DNA of 64,000 bases, from the NCBI RefSeq assembly GCF_014529535.1, contig NC_050735.1, forward strand, positions 1-64,000, in the 5' to 3' direction. How positions within the stretch are numbered: the first letter of the stretch is position 1; each line of letters starts with the position of its first letter. A program made the position numbers and the translations under genes. Positions 58,518 through 64,000 of the stretch are shown piece by piece. The notes under the pieces were generated by a model. The model did not search any database, was not told the DNA's origin, and was given only the letters and a program-made list of their open reading frames with translations. The stretch comes from Bradysia coprophila (lineage: Eukaryota; Arthropoda; Insecta; Diptera; Sciaridae).

Positions 58518-59535
58518 TTGTTTTGATGATATCAAAGTCTTATCTTAGTTTACCGGACTTACGAGATCATGCGCTATACAACGGCATTTTGTTAAATAAA
58601 AATTAATTATTTTTTAGTGAATCTATCAAACTTGCCCCTTCCGTTTGCCGGGACGAGCTTTCCAACATTTTTAGTTTTTTATTTCCGGCTAGTTTCCCTA
58701 TTCAAAACTACCGGGCGTTGATTTTCAAAAAGGTCCAATCGACCCAGTCTACTCGATATACCAACAATAAATTAAACTTTTTGTAGTTAAGTTAATTTAA
58801 GACTTTCTCGTTCGAATATTCTTGCTTTTAAGTACATTTTTTACATTAATTCTCTCTGATTGGAGATGCCATTAGGTTTATAATAAATGAAAAATATTCT
58901 TGTAAAATTTCTTGTTTTATTCCGTCATCATTGTCTGAAACTTTGTATTTAAAATGTAGCCGTGCTCCAATTTAGTAATCGATTGAATGAAAAAAAAAAA
59001 AAAAAAAACGAAACGGGAAGTAACTTACAATCGGAATAAAAACCAATTTGTTTCATTGGAACAAATCGCTGGGTTTGATTTTTCCGATTTTTTTTTCTCT
59101 CTCTCCATTCCGCCTCATTGGTTCCGCTTTATTGTAATTTGACTGATAGAACCTGAAAGTAACGGAAAATAATAAAAAAAAAATCCGACGACAATCTAGC
59201 TGAAATGGTTACACGATGATGGAATAATTGGTTGTCTTCATATAAATCAAATTATAAAGAAAATGTGAAATTAAATTAAAAAACAAAGCAATGAATACGA
59301 AATCAGAAATGAATGAAAAAACACAACAAAAATGAATTTGCAATTTCCATAAAAAGATTAAATTGAAATAAAATTATTGCTCGAACCGATGGATTGCCGC
59401 CATGCCGCATACTAAATGTAACAACAACACGAGGGGGAAACTACGCTAGCAAATACTGAGACAGGTGTTATTTGCTATATTGGTACAAATAGACCAATTG
59501 GCGTCATTAGTATAATTATACCAAATTATACCAAT

Positions 59536-59878
59536 GACGCCAATTAAGTTCCAAACAAAAATTTATTATATTTTTTATCGATGGAGAACCTAATTATAAG
59601 ACACTTTGCCTCGTATCATATGCCAAAAAAAGTTAAAACTTTTTTTATAAATCATTTTGAAAGTCACGAAAAACACGAAAATTCAAATAGAAATACAGTA
59701 TGTCATCAAAAAATTTTGTATTTCGATTCGAATTTTCGTGTTTTCAGTGACTTTCAAAATGATTTATAAAAAAAGTTTTAACTTTTTGTGGCATATGATA
59801 CGAGACCAAGTGTCTTATAATTAGGTTCTCCATCGATAAAAAATATAATAAATTTTTGTTTGGAACTCAATTGGTGTC
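59536..59878. mobile_element. Almost perfect long inverted repeat, arms about 160 bp
   Basis: The left arm starts CGCCAATTAAGTTCCAAACA and runs to about 59695. The right arm from about 59718 is its near-exact inverse, ending TTGGAACTCAATTGGTGTC. The loop is only about 20-30 bp. Few mismatches separate the arms, so insertion or arm homogenisation is recent. The mirrored ORFs are artefacts. Confidence 0.85.
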
Positions 59879-60429
59879 TATTTGTGACTGTCGAGGAGAG
59901 AATTACTCACGAAAAAACTGGGACGAGTGGCATTTGCTGTTGATGTTAATAGATACCAATAGCAATAAATAGACACTAATTGACGCCAATAGTTACCAAT
60001 AGACTCGAATAGCCACCAATAGACGCCGATGGAAGTAGGTGGGACAAGATTTGCTCGTGACATCCTAACTCAAATCTCGTCGGTGTAGCGCAATTCAGTT
60101 TTTAGTCATGTTTTCTTCACTCTTTAGACTAGTACAGAAAAAAATAAAAGTTCGAAGACGGGCATGTTCCTGAGCTAGAGGATTTTGAGGTTGGTTCCAT
60201 TTTGTAAGAGTAAATGAAACGACAGATGGTAAGTATCAATCCAGGAATTTTCTATTATATCGGATCACTGGATCGTGTGTTCAGCGCTGGGAAGGAGGCT
60301 ACTCGATACTAAGTGTGTTACTAAGCTCCATCAATATTACTGAATATTCAAGAGAAATGCAATTTAGATTTTTAGATCGAAATTCTTAATTAAAGAAAAC
60401 GGATGAGAGGAGATGTAGAAGATATTACA

Positions 60430-60808
60430 CGACCTTGAACCATTTGATTACGTTTCACAACCATGGGAGATTAACCAGAATGAATCTTGGGGTGAGCAGA
60501 CCGATTTTCTACACAACGACATATTCAAGTAATGCCGAACAGAATGAACCACTAAATAGAATGCAAGATCAACACGACAAGTACTTTTCCAGTTGTAATA
60601 TCTTTGATGATTCGTTTAGATCGTTCAAGAGTTCGGTCATGAGTACCGGAATGAATATGGACTTAGATCAGTAGTGACTGGAATGGATAATGGATTTTGA
60701 TTTCAATTTTTCTTAAAGAACTTATGTTTAGTATTTGTAAATGATTAATATGTTATTGGGTCGAAAGGCCTGTTTATTGATCAATAAACAAATAAATAAA
60801 TAAATATT
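60430..60808 (+). mobile_element. 5'-truncated non-LTR retrotransposon 3' end (probable)
   Basis: A 79-codon ORF (60435-60674) contains RMNLGVSRPIFYTTTYSSNA, EPLNRMQ and NIFDDSFRSFK. This resembles the C-terminal part that follows the reverse transcriptase in CR1/Jockey-like LINEs (arginine-rich start, PLNR-like motif, final F-x-x-FK). It is followed by a 3' UTR with GGGTCGAAAGGCCTGTTTAT and an (AAAT)n tail at about 60783-60806. Upstream coding sequence is missing. Family and truncation point are inferred. Confidence 0.5.
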
Positions 60809-62973
60809 ATATGAAAGAGAGAGAAAATGAATACCTATAATTTTTACATCCGTTGGAAGAAAACACGAGACTTCTGCGCCTCTACCATCACGGCAGGGAC
60901 AGTATAACATTGTTAGTTCGAATTCCTTAGTAAGAGGAAACTTTTTACAAGTAGATACAGAAAATAATTCAAAAAATGATTTACCCCTAGGACAGATTAA
61001 CAAAAAATGGTATCCGGTCGTCAGTCATTAACAACGTTTTTCCACAATCGATTAAGTGATTGCGGTTTCGAACCAGTGTTTTAGGGCTTTTCGATTATGT
61101 CTACGGTAGTACGCACTCAACAATTACAAATCAACCAACTTAAAAATTAAAAGACACCTTGTATGGGTATGCAAAAAAAGAACGTTTTATGACAATCGGT
61201 TTGTCGTCGAGGCGATGTAGACAAGAAGGTCAAATACAGCAAATTGTAACAGATTTTCATGAAAACATTTCATCCGGAAAAGAGATGCAAACCGAACAAT
61301 AGAAAAAGTTAGGTAGTCGGACAGAGGCAATGATTCGACTCTAAGCAACAAGAAATATAATCCGACTGTACACCATTACAAACATTTCAGTACAAAGAAC
61401 GCTAAGGGAAAGACACGATACAAAGAAACGTTTCAATAGATAAATAACGATATAAAGATGCAGCGAGCAAGTTCAAGATGCATGACTTTTATGGACAACT
61501 TACTGATAGTGTGAGGGTTTTGTTATTTATCACTTTTTCAGGCAAACTCTTTTAAATTTCATGACATCGATCGGGGACACCTCTTCCCGGTAAAATATTT
61601 TTTTGTAATGTTCATAGATCATGACGTTCATGAACCATGTCTGCAGTACTTTCATTTTAGCTTTCATTTTAATGTTTATCAAGAGAGACTTAAAATTAGA
61701 TAAAATGGCATTTCTTTTCGTTTAAAAAAACAGCACCCTCCCCACACACACACAAAAGACAAGAAAAAAAAGCAATCGAAAAACGTTCAGTCAATATATA
61801 CAGCATCCTCAAAACTTATTGCGAATTCCCTCAGCGATTTGATTTTATCTAATAAAATGGATTTCACTTTTTCATCCACTCGCATACATTTTTTTTCCCG
61901 TTAACTCGTACGCCAAAGTCACTTCCACGTATATATCTTTTAAAACACCCGAGCTCTGAAGTGAAAAAAAAAATATTTTCCTTTCACCTTCTTTTTATGT
62001 ATAGAAAATCATTCATTTTTCATTCCTGTGCGACAACCAATAAAAGAAGCTTTATTAAATGATAGCAATCGCATCTTCTATTTTCGTTACCACCATCGCG
62101 AAGGAAATGCTAAGTTGAAGGATAATATTGAGATGGTTTCGATTTCATTTCTTATTTTGCGAATTTTTAAATTGGTTAAAATCGTTCTTTTGACTATTTT
62201 ATTTCAATGGCAAAGTGGATTCGATAATACGGCAGTAATTTTCTAATTGTTTTCGGGAATCGGAAGCCAGTAAACATTATCCTTTAATAAAGGGGCAGTA
62301 ACTTATGTCCGGCATCGAAAATACATTAGGATGGGTCAACTAAAACATTTCTCGAATCTTCTAAGGTCCATTTTTGAATATATATTCACACTTAATTGCT
62401 CGGAAACCGTCAAAACGACTAGCTTACTGATGACACCACATTAGAAGTGTTTCCGAAAGACTTTTTTTTTAAATCGTAGTTGTTCATCCTTTCACCAAAA
62501 GCCGAGACAAATTAAACAACACATTGTGGAGCTCACAAAATATATCATGTGGGGTATTGCCGTAAAGGAGAATGCTGTTACAGACGGCAAGCATATGAAA
62601 AGTATTATTATCTCGTCTTTTACTTCCATCAATCAAAGTGTTTTTAATCTGTTGATTTCAAATCTTGTACTTCAATTTTTTTAACGCGCATTTTACTGTA
62701 TGAAGGACCATATTACCCAGAGCTTGTAATTATTTTTCTTGGAGGTCTAAAGAATTGCATTTTTTTTACTGAACTGTCATTACTAGACCATTTTTGATTT
62801 TTGAGGGAACAATTCTTTAAAAAGAAATGACATATGAATTTGCCTAAACCTCACTCAAAATATATTCCTTTTAATGAAAGTCATGGGTCTTACGATATGA
62901 TCGACACTCGGAAATGTTTGTCACAAAATGTTTTCTATTATTGAAAATCCATATATGACCAAAAAACTTAAAT

Positions 62974-63124
62974 CAACGCACTTTAAGCAAAAAAGGTTCT
63001 AATGACAGCTGCCAAATGGAGTTCAATTTTGTATGAAAAAAAAAAACTCAAAATTTGTTTACCATGCCAAAATTTGTTTGATACACTGTCCAGTTTCAGT
63101 ACCACTCATGTTCGAAGTGTGTTG
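62974..63124. mobile_element. CAACGCACTTCAAG MITE, copy 4
   Basis: Starts CAACGCACTTTAAGCAAAAA and ends ACCACTCATGTTCGAAGTGT followed by GTTG. Its interior GACAGCTGCCAAATGGAGTT matches copies 1 and 2. Confidence 0.7.
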
Positions 63125-63328
63125 CTTAAATATATGAAAATGTCTGTCTGAGGTTGAGTTCAAAGATGGGCTATAACGGATGATATTCCAAAAAGAATTC
63201 TTGTCTTGTCGCTTGATAACATGATAAGTTATCGTCGATAACTCGAGTAACTCTTGACGGATTTCTAAACCGATTTTTGTTCGACGAGGACTGAAATTCC
63301 TAAGGTTAAGTTCGTTAACTTTGGTTGT

Positions 63329-63511
63329 ATGGGTCCAGAAACAAAGAAATTTGTCACGAAATTAAGATCATTGATGAAAAAAGCATCAGGGGAAAACCGT
63401 TCAACAGATTACTTATTGCAAAGAATTTCAATTGCTATTCAATGGGGAAACCCAGCGTGCATTCTTGGAACGTTGGGAAGGAATAGTGTGGACGATTTTT
63501 ATTTTTTGTAA
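63329..63511 (+). pseudogene. Possible fragment of a repeat-encoded protein
   Basis: A 60-codon ORF has a locally protein-like stretch (KKFVTKLRSLMKKASGENRS and STDYLLQRISIAIQWGNPAC) of more balanced composition than surrounding ORFs. It may be the remnant of a transposable-element polyprotein, but I cannot name a family. There is no start context, splice site or flanking domain. Confidence 0.25.
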
Positions 63512-64000
63512 TTTCTGTTTTTGAAAAGATCGATTTGGCTGGGCAGTTTAAGCAGTCTTTTTTTCGCTTATCTTAAAACCAAATTACAAAAAGCCCTTTA
63601 AAAAAATGGATGAACGAACAGTGTTCATTGAACACCTTAGAAAATTCTAGAAAATGTTTTATATGACCCACCCTAAATGGATGGAGAACTTTTGAACTGA
63701 TATAAAAATTCAGAGTTATCCAACTATAATTTCCGGAATATAACATTTTCATATCGCATAATCGTGTAATTCTGTGTAGCAGAAGCATAACTGACTCATT
63801 AGTAAGAGAGTCTTTGAAAAGCTAATTTTCCAACGAATTAGAAATTTATTTTTCCAGAAAAGTTTCTCAAACTTTGTGGAACTTTTTTTTATTACTGTGA
63901 GGCATGACCCAGTAACAATTAATTTTTTTCTCTCATTGTGCAAGTCGCAATCGTTTTATTGTTTTTGTGCAATAAACTTTATATTCTAATTGCGTCCAAC

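Larger units (their letters stand above)
52602..64000. other. Gene-poor, repeat-dominated tail of the window
   Basis: I find no host gene with motifs or exon structure. A donor-like GTAAGTG at 52641, just after the GLMP stop, may indicate a 3' UTR intron. Between the listed repeats the sequence is AT-rich, with isolated short ORFs. The stretches 55260-56280, 58520-59470 and 60830-62970 show nothing I can name. Confidence 0.55.

Noticed and set aside
59581-59769. 62-codon plus ORF
   Set aside because: It crosses both arms and the loop of the long inverted repeat, so the reading is a product of the palindrome.

Overview
The window looks like nuclear DNA of an insect, most likely a lower dipteran; a fungus-gnat type fly is my guess. 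The reasons are AT-rich sequence, very short GT-AG introns (often 54-70 bp), five takeout/JHBP-family genes (an insect-typical family), a lysosomal GLMP-type gene, and a very heavy load of short palindromic MITE-like repeats. No tRNA, rRNA or CRISPR array was recognised. Most coding ORFs are exons, so the gene models below were assembled by hand from splice signals, reading phase and family motifs.

Layout. (1) 2080-5299: a head-to-head pair of membrane fatty-acid desaturases of the FAD2 (delta-12/omega-6, methyl-end) type. The minus-strand copy has five apparent single-base deletions; the plus-strand copy is intact (396 aa, three exons, TATA box). This protein type is characteristic of plants and fungi and is not the usual insect acyl-CoA desaturase, so the pair is the most striking content of the window. 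(2) 7576-41623: a cluster of five takeout/juvenile-hormone-binding-protein-like secreted carriers, in the order + - + + -, each intact across several exons. The third gene appears to have a 9.6-kb first intron that contains a broken, multi-exon transposase-like gene (23714-26120). Between the last two genes is a 15-bp minisatellite (about 50 copies), which creates long but meaningless ORFs in several frames. (3) 46040-52601: a six-exon, 398-aa glycosylated lysosomal membrane protein (GLMP/NCU-G1) homologue whose introns carry several repeats. (4) 52602-64000: no convincing host gene. It holds AAATTTACC-rich tandem sequence, long inverted repeats, nested repeats and a probable 5'-truncated non-LTR retrotransposon with an AAAT tail.

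How it works together: the desaturases would insert a double bond into C18 acyl chains in the ER, for example to make linoleate. The takeout proteins are secreted carriers of small hydrophobic ligands, and the GLMP homologue acts in the lysosome. No operon-like logic links them; the shared theme of lipid handling is suggestive only. The takeout cluster is a local duplication array. The repeats are a dense mixture of MITE families, several with long arms that would form hairpin RNA if transcribed.
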